Made by a program: the position numbers and the translations under genes
Shown: positions 44,646 to 51,762 of the stretch, piece after piece
How the letters are laid out: each line of letters opens with the position of its first letter
Position numbering within the stretch: position 1 is the stretch's first letter
From: JANMZO01 sp963763135
GTDB lineage: Bacteria; Actinomycetota; Acidimicrobiia; Acidimicrobiales; JANYDT01
DNA: 64,000 bases
NCBI GenBank assembly: GCA_963763135.1
Contig: CAVXNJ010000004.1
Coordinates: forward strand, 620,001 to 684,000
Direction of reading: 5' to 3'
The notes under the pieces: model-generated
Databases searched by the model: none
Seen by the model: the letters and a program-made list of their open reading frames with translations, nothing else
Told to the model about the DNA's origin: nothing

Positions 44646-44696
44646 CGACGTTTGGATGTTTGTGCTCGCTCAGCGGTCAGATTCATCCAAACGTCG
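44646..44696 (+). repeat. 51-bp palindromic intergenic element, copy 3
   Basis: Arms CGACGTTTGGATG and CATCCAAACGTCG form a perfect 13-bp inverted repeat around the 25-bp centre TTTGTGCTCGCTCAGCGGTC... This is the cleanest copy. It sits between the convergent alpha/beta hydrolase and FAD oxidoreductase genes, 18 bp past the hydrolase stop, so it could act as a terminator here. Confidence 0.85.
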
Positions 44697-44756
44697 CGGC
44701 TGTGGAGCAGAAAATGCTCGGGTTCGCGGACGTCGTGTGGCTAATGGTGCGTTTTG

Positions 44757-45947
44757 CTAAACGATGCGGTGCTCAGGGCGGGAGCCGCCGTGTTCGAAGC
44801 GTTCGATCGCGAGGCCCGACACGTCGACGAACGGCGTCTGGCGAAGCACAAAGTCACGGAGGATCTCACCGACGGCCGGGCCCTGCAGGAACCCGTGACC
44901 CGAGAACCCTGTCGCGTAGAGGAAGCGGCTGACCTTCGTTGATTCGCCGATCAGCGCATTGTGGTCGGGCGTGGCCTCGTAGAAGCCCGTCCAACCACCG
45001 GCGACGCCGACATCGAGAAGTGCGGGAGCCCGCTTGGCGATCTCTTCGCTGACCGTTTCGAGCCAGTCGGGCTTGATGTCGTGCTCGAATCCGGCCGGCT
45101 GTTCGCGGTCGGCCATGCCGAACAGGAGGCCGGGACCTTCCGGATGGAAGTAGAACCCGCTCGAGAAATCGATGGTCATCGGGCAGTTCTTCGGCACGTT
45201 GTCCATGGGCTCGGTGAACCAGATCGGGCGGCGGAGCGGTGAGACCGGGATGTCGATGCCGACCATCGCGCCGACGGCCGGCGACCAGGCACCGGCGGTG
45301 CAGATCACCGTGGTCGTTGCGATGTGACCCTTGGAGGTGTCGACCCCGGTGATGGTCTGGCCGTCCATCGTGATGCCGGTGACGGCGGTGTTCGTGAGCA
45401 CGCGGGCACCGAGCTCGCGGGCGCCAGCGCCGTAACCGAGCACGACGGACTCGGGCGTGCAGTGGCCGTCGATCGGACAGAACGACGCCGCGAGCACGTC
45501 GTCGATGTTGATGAACGGTGACAGTTCCTTGGCCTGTTCGGGGGTGAGCATCACGCTGGGTACGCCAAGTGACTGCTGGAGTTCGACGTCTTTGGAGATC
45601 AGGTCGACGTCGGCCTGGTTGGTCAGCAGGAACAGGTAACCGTTCTGGTGGAGGCCGATGTCGCCGCCGGGACGGGTGGCGAAGTTCTCGAACGCCTTGA
45701 TGGAACGCATGGCGATCGTGATGTTGAGTTCGTCGGAGAACTGCGCCCGGATGCCGCCGGCCGCCTTCGACGTGGACCCCGACGCGAGTTGGTCGCGCTC
45801 GACGAGCACCACCTTCACGCCGGCCTCGGCCAGGTGGAACGCGGCGCTGGCGCCCATGACGCCGCCGCCGACGATTACCACGTCGGCCTCGGTCGGAAAG
45901 TCAGAAGCAGTAGACGGGCTGGTGGTTGCGGCGGAAGGTTCGCTCAT
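44757..45947 (-). CDS. FAD-dependent oxidoreductase (DAO family), likely L-pipecolate/amino-acid oxidase AmaA-like
   Basis: 396 aa. The N-terminal dinucleotide fold is ADVVIVGGGVMGASAAFHLAEAG (in part), then VERDQLASGSTSKAAGGIRAQFS and the DAO-family C-terminal ATGFSGHGFLQGPAVGEIL. It belongs with sarcosine oxidase-like amine oxidases. Three bases separate it from the upstream ALDH7-type dehydrogenase gene. That pair, oxidase plus aminoadipate-semialdehyde dehydrogenase, matches the AmaA/AmaB step of lysine-pipecolate breakdown in Pseudomonas, so L-pipecolate is the inferred substrate. Confidence 0.85.
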   Translation of the reverse strand: MSEPSAATTSPSTASDFPTEADVVIVGGGVMGASAAFHLAEAGVKVVLVERDQLASGSTSKAAGGIRAQFSDELNITIAMRSIKAFENFATRPGGDIGLHQNGYLFLLTNQADVDLISKDVELQQSLGVPSVMLTPEQAKELSPFINIDDVLAASFCPIDGHCTPESVVLGYGAGARELGARVLTNTAVTGITMDGQTITGVDTSKGHIATTTVICTAGAWSPAVGAMVGIDIPVSPLRRPIWFTEPMDNVPKNCPMTIDFSSGFYFHPEGPGLLFGMADREQPAGFEHDIKPDWLETVSEEIAKRAPALLDVGVAGGWTGFYEATPDHNALIGESTKVSRFLYATGFSGHGFLQGPAVGEILRDFVLRQTPFVDVSGLAIERFEHGGSRPEHRIV

Positions 45948-45950
45948 GGC

Positions 45951-47387
45951 TCAGACCTCGAACGTGATGCCCTGCGCGAGCGGAAGCGCCCGGGACCAGT
46001 TGACCGTGGCCGTTTGGCGGCGCATGTACGCCTTCCAGGCGTCGGATCCGGACTCCCGACCTCCGCCGGTTTCTTTCTCCCCACCGAATGCCCCACCAAT
46101 TTCGGCACCGCTCGGCCCGATATTCACGTTGGCGATGCCGCAGTCGGACCCGCCGGCCGCGAGGAAGCCTTCGGCTTCGCGGACGTCGGTGGTGAAGATG
46201 CACGATGAGAGGCCCTGGGGCACGCCGTTCTGGATGGCGACAGCTTCTTCGAACGTGTCGTAGGGAACGCAGTACAGAATCGGTGCGAAGGTCTCGGTGC
46301 TCATGAGCGCGCTGACGGCTTCGAACTCGACGAGAGCCGGGGTCGCGTAGTAACTGTTGGGCCACCGGTCGGCGAGCACCCGGTCGCCACCGTGGACCTT
46401 GGCCCCTTCGGCCCGGGCGGTGTCGAGCGCTGCCTGCATGCCGGCAAAGCTCTGCGCGCTTATCAGTGGCCCGAGCAGGGTGCCGTCTTCGCGTGGGTCT
46501 CCCACCCGGACGCTGCCGAACGCCTTGATCAGGCGAGGAATCAGCTGGTCGTAGATCGACCGGTGGACGATCAGGCGCCGAAGCGTTGTACAGCGCTGCC
46601 CGGCGGTGCCGACGGCCGAGAACGTGATGGCCCGAACGGCCAGGTCGAGGTCGGCTGATGGCGCAACGACCATCGCGTTGTTGCCGCCGAGTTCGAGAAG
46701 CGACCGGCCCAGTCGGGCGGCGATCAGCGGAGCGAGGGCTTTGCCCATGGCCGTGGAGCCGGTGGCCGACACGAGCGGGATGCGGGCGTCGTTGGCCAGC
46801 TGTACGGCACGGTCGGGGCCGCCGAACACGACCTGCAGCAGGTTGTCGGGGGCGTCGCCGAACCGGGCTGCGGCCTTGTCGAAGATGGCCTTGCACGCCA
46901 GAGCGGTGAGCGGCGTGCGATCGGACGGCTTCCAGATGACCGGATCTCCGCAGACGATGGCCAGCGCGAAATTCCAGCTCCAAACGGCAACCGGGAAGTT
47001 GAACGCCGAGATGACACCGATCGGTCCGAGCGGCAACCAGGTCTCCCGCATCGCGTGACCGGGGCGCTCGCTAGCGATCGTCTTGCCGTAGAGCTGGCGG
47101 GACAGGCCGACCGCGAAGTCGCAGATGTCGATCATTTCCTGGACCTCGCCGAGGCCCTCCTGGATGATCTTTCCGGCTTCGTTGGTGACAACGGCACCCA
47201 ACTCGGCCTTGGCGGCCCGGAGCTCCTCGGCCAACAGACGGATCAGCTCGCCTCGGCGGGGGGCGGGGACGTCCTGCCAGGCCGCGAATGCCTCGACGGA
47301 ACGCTGAACGATGGCATCGGTCTCTTCGGCCGTGGTCACCGTGTACTCGCCGATGACCTCACCATTGATGGGGGAAAGAACTTGCAT
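45951..47387 (-). CDS. ALDH7-type aldehyde dehydrogenase, likely L-aminoadipate-semialdehyde dehydrogenase
   Basis: 478 aa. Catalytic Cys266 lies in AGQRCTTLRR, and the glutamate in LLELGGNNAM. Substrate-specific blocks typical of ALDH7 (antiquitin/AmaB) are NVNIGPSGAEIGGAFGG and GGEKETGGGRESGSDAWKAY. This family oxidises L-2-aminoadipate 6-semialdehyde (in equilibrium with piperideine-6-carboxylate) with NAD(P)+ in lysine and pipecolate catabolism. The N-terminus MQVLSPINGEV is about 20 residues shorter than in many relatives. First gene of the pair with the FAD oxidoreductase. Confidence 0.88.
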   Translation of the reverse strand: MQVLSPINGEVIGEYTVTTAEETDAIVQRSVEAFAAWQDVPAPRRGELIRLLAEELRAAKAELGAVVTNEAGKIIQEGLGEVQEMIDICDFAVGLSRQLYGKTIASERPGHAMRETWLPLGPIGVISAFNFPVAVWSWNFALAIVCGDPVIWKPSDRTPLTALACKAIFDKAAARFGDAPDNLLQVVFGGPDRAVQLANDARIPLVSATGSTAMGKALAPLIAARLGRSLLELGGNNAMVVAPSADLDLAVRAITFSAVGTAGQRCTTLRRLIVHRSIYDQLIPRLIKAFGSVRVGDPREDGTLLGPLISAQSFAGMQAALDTARAEGAKVHGGDRVLADRWPNSYYATPALVEFEAVSALMSTETFAPILYCVPYDTFEEAVAIQNGVPQGLSSCIFTTDVREAEGFLAAGGSDCGIANVNIGPSGAEIGGAFGGEKETGGGRESGSDAWKAYMRRQTATVNWSRALPLAQGITFEV

Positions 47388-47399
47388 CCCCCGAGCCTT

Positions 47400-47936
47400 T
47401 CACACCGTCGGCCCTGCCAAATGCACGCTCAGGGCGTGTATGAAGTCACGTTGGCTGCCGACTTCGGGGCCGGCCATGGGCCGGTGGTCGGCGACGGTCT
47501 TCAATGCGGTCGTCAGGTCCTGCCCGAGCAGCATCAGCAGGGCTGTGGCCGTCGTTCCCGAACGGCCGATTCCGGCCGCACAGTGAATGATGATCCGTTC
47601 GGCGTGTTCAGGACGTTCCGGTCGAGTGACCCGTTCGGCCAGGTCGTGCAGCAGCGGGAGCATTTCGTCAAGGGGCCTGATATTCAGGTCGTAGGTCGGA
47701 AACCACACCGCGCGCGTCGGCGCGTTCGCCCGCAACCACGGGACATAGGTGGGGTAGCGGTCCTCGAGTTCGTGGCTTTGGTTGAGACACACGATCGTGG
47801 TCGCGCCGACCCGCGCGAGTGCTGCTTCGGCATCGGGGCCGACGACGTGTTTTCCACACAACCACAATCGACCGTTGGCGTTGCCGGGCAGGGGGATCTC
47901 GTCGATTCCACCATCCAAGGAGCGGGGGCGGGTCAT
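47400..47936 (-). CDS. Dual-specificity/tyrosine phosphatase-like protein
   Basis: 178 aa. The active-site loop HCAAGIGRSGT (HCxxGxxRS/T, Cys119) is intact, and CLNQSHELEDRYPTY may hold the general acid. The start is set at 47936 (MTRPRSLDGG) because the upstream open frame would run 68 bases into the YjbR gene; its ribosome site is weak. Such enzymes remove phosphate from Tyr/Ser/Thr of proteins or from small molecules. Last gene of the SoxR-YjbR-phosphatase run. Confidence 0.82.
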   Translation of the reverse strand: MTRPRSLDGGIDEIPLPGNANGRLWLCGKHVVGPDAEAALARVGATTIVCLNQSHELEDRYPTYVPWLRANAPTRAVWFPTYDLNIRPLDEMLPLLHDLAERVTRPERPEHAERIIIHCAAGIGRSGTTATALLMLLGQDLTTALKTVADHRPMAGPEVGSQRDFIHALSVHLAGPTV

Positions 47937-47946
47937 CTGAATCCGT

Positions 47947-48333
47947 TCATGCGGAAGTGCTCTTTCGTGGGATGCGGCTCGGTGGAGTTGGTTCGTGGAA
48001 GTACTCGGCCGCAACTTTCTTCGGCACCACGATCCGCCAGGCGTCGTGGACGATCTCGGTCAATTCGTCGTGGTCGAGGTGGGAAAGGTTCACGGCGACC
48101 CAGTTGTAGCGGAGGTCCGAAGCCCCGGGCATGACCCATTTGTCGGGGTCGGATGCGACAAGCGCGTCGCGCTCCTCCTTCGGGAACGCAAAACCCATGA
48201 CGGTTTCGTCTCGGGAGAAGGCGAGCCAGACGATACGCCCCACCCGAAACTTCACCCGGTCCCGCACGAGCGCCTCGTACGACCGCGGGAGGTCTCGGAC
48301 GATCTCGCGAACATCGTCGATCGTGACGCTCAC
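47947..48333 (-). CDS. MmcQ/YjbR family protein
   Basis: 128 aa, complete YjbR fold (CyaY-like): IDDVREIVRDLPRSYEALV, VWLAFSRDETVMGFAFPKEERDAL, RYNWVAVNLSHLDHDEL and the final AWRIVVPKKVAAEY. These small proteins are thought to bind DNA, without proof of a role. Its ATG overlaps the stop of the soxR-like gene (ATGA), so the two are co-translated. Confidence 0.87.
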   Translation of the reverse strand: MSVTIDDVREIVRDLPRSYEALVRDRVKFRVGRIVWLAFSRDETVMGFAFPKEERDALVASDPDKWVMPGASDLRYNWVAVNLSHLDHDELTEIVHDAWRIVVPKKVAAEYFHEPTPPSRIPRKSTSA

Positions 48334-48824
48334 TTCCTATCCTTCGAGTCACTGACAACCTCGGATGCGTTGTTGCCCAATAGGTAACGAGGGCCGGGGC
48401 CGAGCGTCGCGGCGATGTCGTCGGGGTTGTAGAGCTTGCAGGACGTGAGCGAAAGGCAACCGCAGCCGATGCAGGAATCAAGTTCGTCACGCAAGCGGGT
48501 CAGCATCGCGATCCGTTCATCGAGAACGGGCTGCCACCGTTTGGCCAGCTTGGTCCAGTCCGACCGTGTCGGGGTTCGATTCTCGGGCAGTGATGAAAGG
48601 GCTTCGGCGATCTCGTTCAGTGTCAGCCCGACCCGCTGGGCGACCTTGATGAACGAGACCCGTCGGAGTGTGTCAGGTGGGTATCGGCGATGGCCGGCTT
48701 TTGTGCGGTCGCTGGTGATGAGTTGGTGCTCCTCGTAGAACCGCAACGCCGAAGTTGCCACTCCGGCGCGTTCCGCGAGTTCACCAACGGTGAACGTACG
48801 CGGGTCGGCCTCGGCATTCGTCAT
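48330..48824 (-). CDS. soxR: SoxR-like MerR-family redox-sensing regulator
   Basis: 164 aa. MerR-type winged helix at residues 9-75 (FTVGELAERAGVATSALRFYEEHQLI, RRYPPDTLRRVSFIKVAQRVG), dimerisation helix, and the cluster motif CIGCGCLSLTSC, which is the CX2CXCX5C pattern binding the [2Fe-2S] centre of SoxR. It senses redox-cycling compounds or superoxide. The start at 48824 (MTNAEAD) is favoured because a TATGCT -10 box ends seven bases before it, implying a leaderless mRNA; an ATG at 48836 lies inside that box. It overlaps the YjbR gene. Confidence 0.9.
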   Translation of the reverse strand: MTNAEADPRTFTVGELAERAGVATSALRFYEEHQLITSDRTKAGHRRYPPDTLRRVSFIKVAQRVGLTLNEIAEALSSLPENRTPTRSDWTKLAKRWQPVLDERIAMLTRLRDELDSCIGCGCLSLTSCKLYNPDDIAATLGPGPRYLLGNNASEVVSDSKDRK

Positions 48825-48831
48825 CGAAGCG

Positions 48832-48863
48832 AGCATAGCGGTAAGTTCAAGTTTGGTTGAAGT
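48832..48863 (-). promoter_or_regulatory. SoxR-box-like operator and -10 element of the soxR-like gene
   Basis: On the minus strand ACTTCAA-CCAAAC-TTGAACT (48863-48844) is an inverted repeat, and CTTCAACCAAACTTGAAC matches the classical SoxR box CCTCAAGTTAACTTGAGG at 12 of 18 positions. TATGCT (48837-48832) follows about 6-7 bases later as the -10, with the ATG at 48824. The operator overlaps the last codons of the upstream hydrolase gene. Confidence 0.65.
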
Positions 48864-49515
48864 ATGAGTCGCCTCCGGCCAGCCCCCGGATCTCGTGGGC
48901 GACCCGGTCGGCATGAATACGGGCCACCCAGTGGTCGTCGCTTTCAAACGTCACGAGCCGTGAGCCCGGGATCAGTTGGCGAAGGTACATGCCTACCCGC
49001 AGCGGGCTGATGGGATCTTCGGTCGCCCATATGAGCAGCGTGGGTATTGCGAGCGTTCGCAGGGTTTCGGTGGTTTCGGGCCGGTCGTCCCACATCCACG
49101 AAGGATTGTCGGGGTTGGCCTCGCTGGACCCCGGCCTCCAGTCCTGCGCTCCGAGAGATTCGACGTCGATGCCGCCCGACGTCACCGCGAGCACGAGATG
49201 CGACACGAGATCGGGCCGCCGCGCGACCACCAGCGCCGCGACCACCCCGCCCATCGATTGACCCACCAGGACCGTCGGGTGTCCGAGCGGTTCGAGTCGC
49301 TCGAGTCGCTCGAGTCGCTCGATCACGAGCGTGGCAAGATCGTCGTAGCCGTTCAGGGCCCGATCTGGTTCGGCCGGAACATCGCCGAAACCCGGCCAGT
49401 CGAAGTGGAGACAGGTCGCGTCGGACAGGTGCATCGACACCGGTTCCCAGAAGTCGCCGCGGCCTGACGCGCCGGGAAGAAATGCGTACGTGGTTCGCTC
49501 GTGGTGCTTGCTCAC
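48847..49515 (-). CDS. Alpha/beta hydrolase
   Basis: 222 aa. LPGASGRGDFWEPV (oxyanion), FDWPGFGDVP, the elbow VGQSMGGVVAAL (Ser near residue 88), TLLIWATEDPISP (Asp) and FESDDHWVARIH (His) define the fold. An Arg-Leu-Glu microrepeat (ERLERLERLEPL) comes from a repeated 9-bp GAGTCGCTC unit at 49287-49325 and may vary in copy number between strains. It is immediately upstream of the soxR-like gene on the same strand; the SoxR-box overlaps its 3' end. Substrate unknown. Confidence 0.82.
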   Translation of the reverse strand: MSKHHERTTYAFLPGASGRGDFWEPVSMHLSDATCLHFDWPGFGDVPAEPDRALNGYDDLATLVIERLERLERLEPLGHPTVLVGQSMGGVVAALVVARRPDLVSHLVLAVTSGGIDVESLGAQDWRPGSSEANPDNPSWMWDDRPETTETLRTLAIPTLLIWATEDPISPLRVGMYLRQLIPGSRLVTFESDDHWVARIHADRVAHEIRGLAGGDSYFNQT

Positions 49516-49535
49516 GGTGTGAATGCTTTCATGCG

Positions 49536-49660
49536 GTCGGGTCCTCGCTCGGTTGTTTCCGCCGATCCGCCGTTGGTGCCTCGACTCGACGGTCTCACAG
49601 TCGGGTCCGCTCGTAGTTGTTTTCGCGGATCCTCGGTTTGGGTGCCGCGACTCGACGGTC
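49536..49660. repeat. Imperfect direct repeat, two copies of about 60 bp
   Basis: 49536-49594 and 49600-49660 both begin GTCGGGTCC and end CTCGACTCGACGGTC or CGCGACTCGACGGTC, with roughly three-quarters of positions alike. They lie in the region between the alpha/beta hydrolase start and the PH-domain gene. Purpose unknown; they could carry promoters for the divergent genes. Confidence 0.5.
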
Positions 49661-49715
49661 CAAAGGTGCGACGATGGGAAAATCTTGTCGGTGGGTGGCC
49701 GGAGGGGGTCCCAAG

Positions 49716-50132
49716 ATGCAGTCGAGCGGAAGTGACGAGCAGGTCAGGCGGCCAGGTCTCGGTGACCGGCAGGCGTTCATCATGCACGTCGGGTTTCCGG
49801 CGTTTGTTTTTTCGTTCGCAGTTCTTTCGTCGCTGGCGTACGGGGAGCGGTTGCTTGCGATTCTGTGCGCGGCGGCCGCGGCAGTATCAGCCTGGCTGAC
49901 AACCCGGGTGCACGTGACCAAGAGCCAGAATCGTTTGACGGTGCGGAACCTTTACCGGAAGTCGGTTCTTGAACGGAACAGATTGGAGTTTCGGCAGTTC
50001 CAACCGCGGCGTGGGTTTCCGTGCATCGAAGTGCGGGCACCGGGTCGTCGACCGATCAGAATCCAGGCGTCGTTCGCGTCGACCCCGGCCTCGATCGAGT
50101 CGTGGATGAGTTGGCTCTCGTCGTCGTCGTGA
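49716..50132 (+). CDS. Small membrane protein with PH-like domain
   Basis: 138 aa. Two hydrophobic segments (FPAFVFSFAVLSSLAYG and LLAILCAAAAAVSAWL, about residues 24-65) are followed by a basic, beta-rich domain (VHVTKSQNRLTVRNLYRKSV, RIQASFAST) with the look of bacterial PH (DUF304-like) domains, although it is short. A GGAGGGGG site precedes the ATG at 49716. The in-frame sequence upstream to 49617 overlaps a direct repeat and is unlikely to be coding. Function unknown. Confidence 0.65.
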   Translation: MQSSGSDEQVRRPGLGDRQAFIMHVGFPAFVFSFAVLSSLAYGERLLAILCAAAAAVSAWLTTRVHVTKSQNRLTVRNLYRKSVLERNRLEFRQFQPRRGFPCIEVRAPGRRPIRIQASFASTPASIESWMSWLSSSS

Positions 50133-50166
50133 ACCGGGCCGGATTCGCTCCGGCCACATCCATGAA

Positions 50167-50266
50167 CATGTAGCCGTTGATGCCGGGACGACACCTTTGG
50201 CTACATGAACGGGTTGCGGTGAACATGTAGCCGTTGATGCCGGGAGACGACACCTTTGGCTACATG
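50167..50266. repeat. Two tandem palindromic hairpins, likely terminator pair
   Basis: 50167-50207 and 50224-50266 are near-identical palindromes with 9-bp arms CATGTAGCC/GGCTACATG and centres of 23 and 25 bases (GTTGATGCCGGGA..CGACACCTTT; the second has an extra GA). The 49-51-bp repeat units cover 50164-50212 and 50221-50271. They lie between the convergent PH-domain and ABC ATPase genes, so transcription termination is a fair reading. They may be distant relatives of the 51-bp elements. Confidence 0.7.
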
Positions 50267-50298
50267 AACGGGGTCGCAGTCGCTGAACCGTTAGCCCG

Positions 50299-51762
50299 CT
50301 ACTGATCCAGGGTGATCTGCACGTCGGCTGCTTCGATCAGAAGGTCGTCGTGCGTGGCGCACACTATCGAACGTCCTTGAGCGGTTGCCTCAAAGAGTGC
50401 GGCAAGCACCCGGGCCGCGCCGAGTCGGTCGAGTTGCGAGGTCGGTTCATCAACGAGGATCAACGGGGCTTCGGTGAACAGCGCTCGGGCGAGCGCGACC
50501 CGTTGGCGTTCGCCGCCTGACAGTTCGGTCATCGGCCGGCGGGCCAGTTCGAGCAGCCCGAGTGACGTCAGGAGGGGATTCGGGTCGGCGTGCGGTTCCG
50601 ACCGAAGCGAACGGGCTAGGTGCAGGTTCTCCAGCGCACTTTGGCGCTCCGAGAATGCCGTGGTCTGCGGCATGCAGGCAATGTCGGAGGAACGCACGAC
50701 ATGGAGGGAGCCTTCGATGGCTTTCGTCGGGTTGAGAAGAGCCGACAGAACCGAGGTCTTTCCGGTACCGGACCGACCGGTGAGCACCGCAAGCTGACCG
50801 TTGTGCACGGCGAACGAGAGGGGGCCCAGTCTCCGATCGGGGCCGACCGGAACGACCAGGTCGCTTGCGTCGACGACGCTGAGACGGGACCCGGCGAACG
50901 GTGTTCGTGTCGGAGCGGTGATGGCCGCTTGGTCGTCGCCCGTTCCGTGGAGGGTGAGTTGTCCGGCCACGGCGTGTCCGACGGCGCGTGTCCCGATTCC
51001 CGCTGTAGCCCGATCCTGAGCCGGGAGCCAGACCCAACCCTGTCGGTCGACGACCAACGTCGCCTGATGGTCCCGCACCCGCTCCGTGCTGAAACGGCCG
51101 TCTTCCATCGAGATGACCCGGGTGGCGATGTGCTCGGCGCGGGCGTCATGGGTGACGAGCACGAGGGCCGAGTCAATTTCGGATGCAGTATCGGCGAGCG
51201 TGTCGTAAACCGCAGCCGCGCTCTGAGCGTCGAGTTCTCCGGTCGGTTCGTCGAGCACAATGATCTTCGGGCGATGCGCCAGAGCAGCGGCTAGCGCCAC
51301 GCGCTGACGCTCGCCCCCCGAGAGCGTGCGGGGTCGACGCTCGGCGACACCGAGCACCCCGAAGCGGTCCATCATCTCGAGCGCCGACCGTTTGGCTTCG
51401 GCGGAGCCGTGGCCCACGATCCGAGACTGAAGCGCAACGTTTTCGAGACAGGTGAGTTCGGTGAAGAGGTCGAGCGCGGTTCTCTGGTTTACGAGGCCCA
51501 TGCCGCTTGATTGCAGCCTTCGACGCTCGGAGGTCGAAAGGTTCGAGGTGTCGGTGCCGAGGACGTGCGCGGCGCCCGCGCTCACGGCGAGATCCGCGGC
51601 GATTACGGACACCAGCGTCGATTTACCGGAGCCACTCGGCCCCCGGAGAACGAGGCGCTCGCCTCCCGAGATCGTGAGACTCAGGCCCCGGAGGGCCGCA
51701 ACATGGCCTCGTAACACGTACGCATCCTGAAGCTCGACGAGAACGGGCCTGTCCGATGTCAT
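50299..51762 (-). CDS. ABC transporter ATPase, two nucleotide-binding domains in one chain
   Basis: 487 aa. The first ATPase (about 8-225) has Walker A GPSGSGKST, signature LSGGERQRVALAAAL and Walker B IVLDEPTGELD. The second (about 300-487) has GRSGTGKTS, LSGGERQRVALARAL and ILVDEPTSQLD. Both resemble LolD/MacB-type domains that work with FtsX-like permeases, so one chain would supply both ATP sites. It starts in an ATGA overlap with the stop of the FtsX-like permease gene, and the three genes 55465-50299 are one coupled operon. The upstream in-frame extension is rejected. Confidence 0.9.
   Translation of the reverse strand: MTSDRPVLVELQDAYVLRGHVAALRGLSLTISGGERLVLRGPSGSGKSTLVSVIAADLAVSAGAAHVLGTDTSNLSTSERRRLQSSGMGLVNQRTALDLFTELTCLENVALQSRIVGHGSAEAKRSALEMMDRFGVLGVAERRPRTLSGGERQRVALAAALAHRPKIIVLDEPTGELDAQSAAAVYDTLADTASEIDSALVLVTHDARAEHIATRVISMEDGRFSTERVRDHQATLVVDRQGWVWLPAQDRATAGIGTRAVGHAVAGQLTLHGTGDDQAAITAPTRTPFAGSRLSVVDASDLVVPVGPDRRLGPLSFAVHNGQLAVLTGRSGTGKTSVLSALLNPTKAIEGSLHVVRSSDIACMPQTTAFSERQSALENLHLARSLRSEPHADPNPLLTSLGLLELARRPMTELSGGERQRVALARALFTEAPLILVDEPTSQLDRLGAARVLAALFEATAQGRSIVCATHDDLLIEAADVQITLDQ

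Noticed and set aside
49287..49325. A separate repeat or mobile element at the GAGTCGCTC microrepeat
   Set aside because: It is only a 9-bp in-frame repeat within the hydrolase gene (ERLERLERLEPL), not an element of its own.
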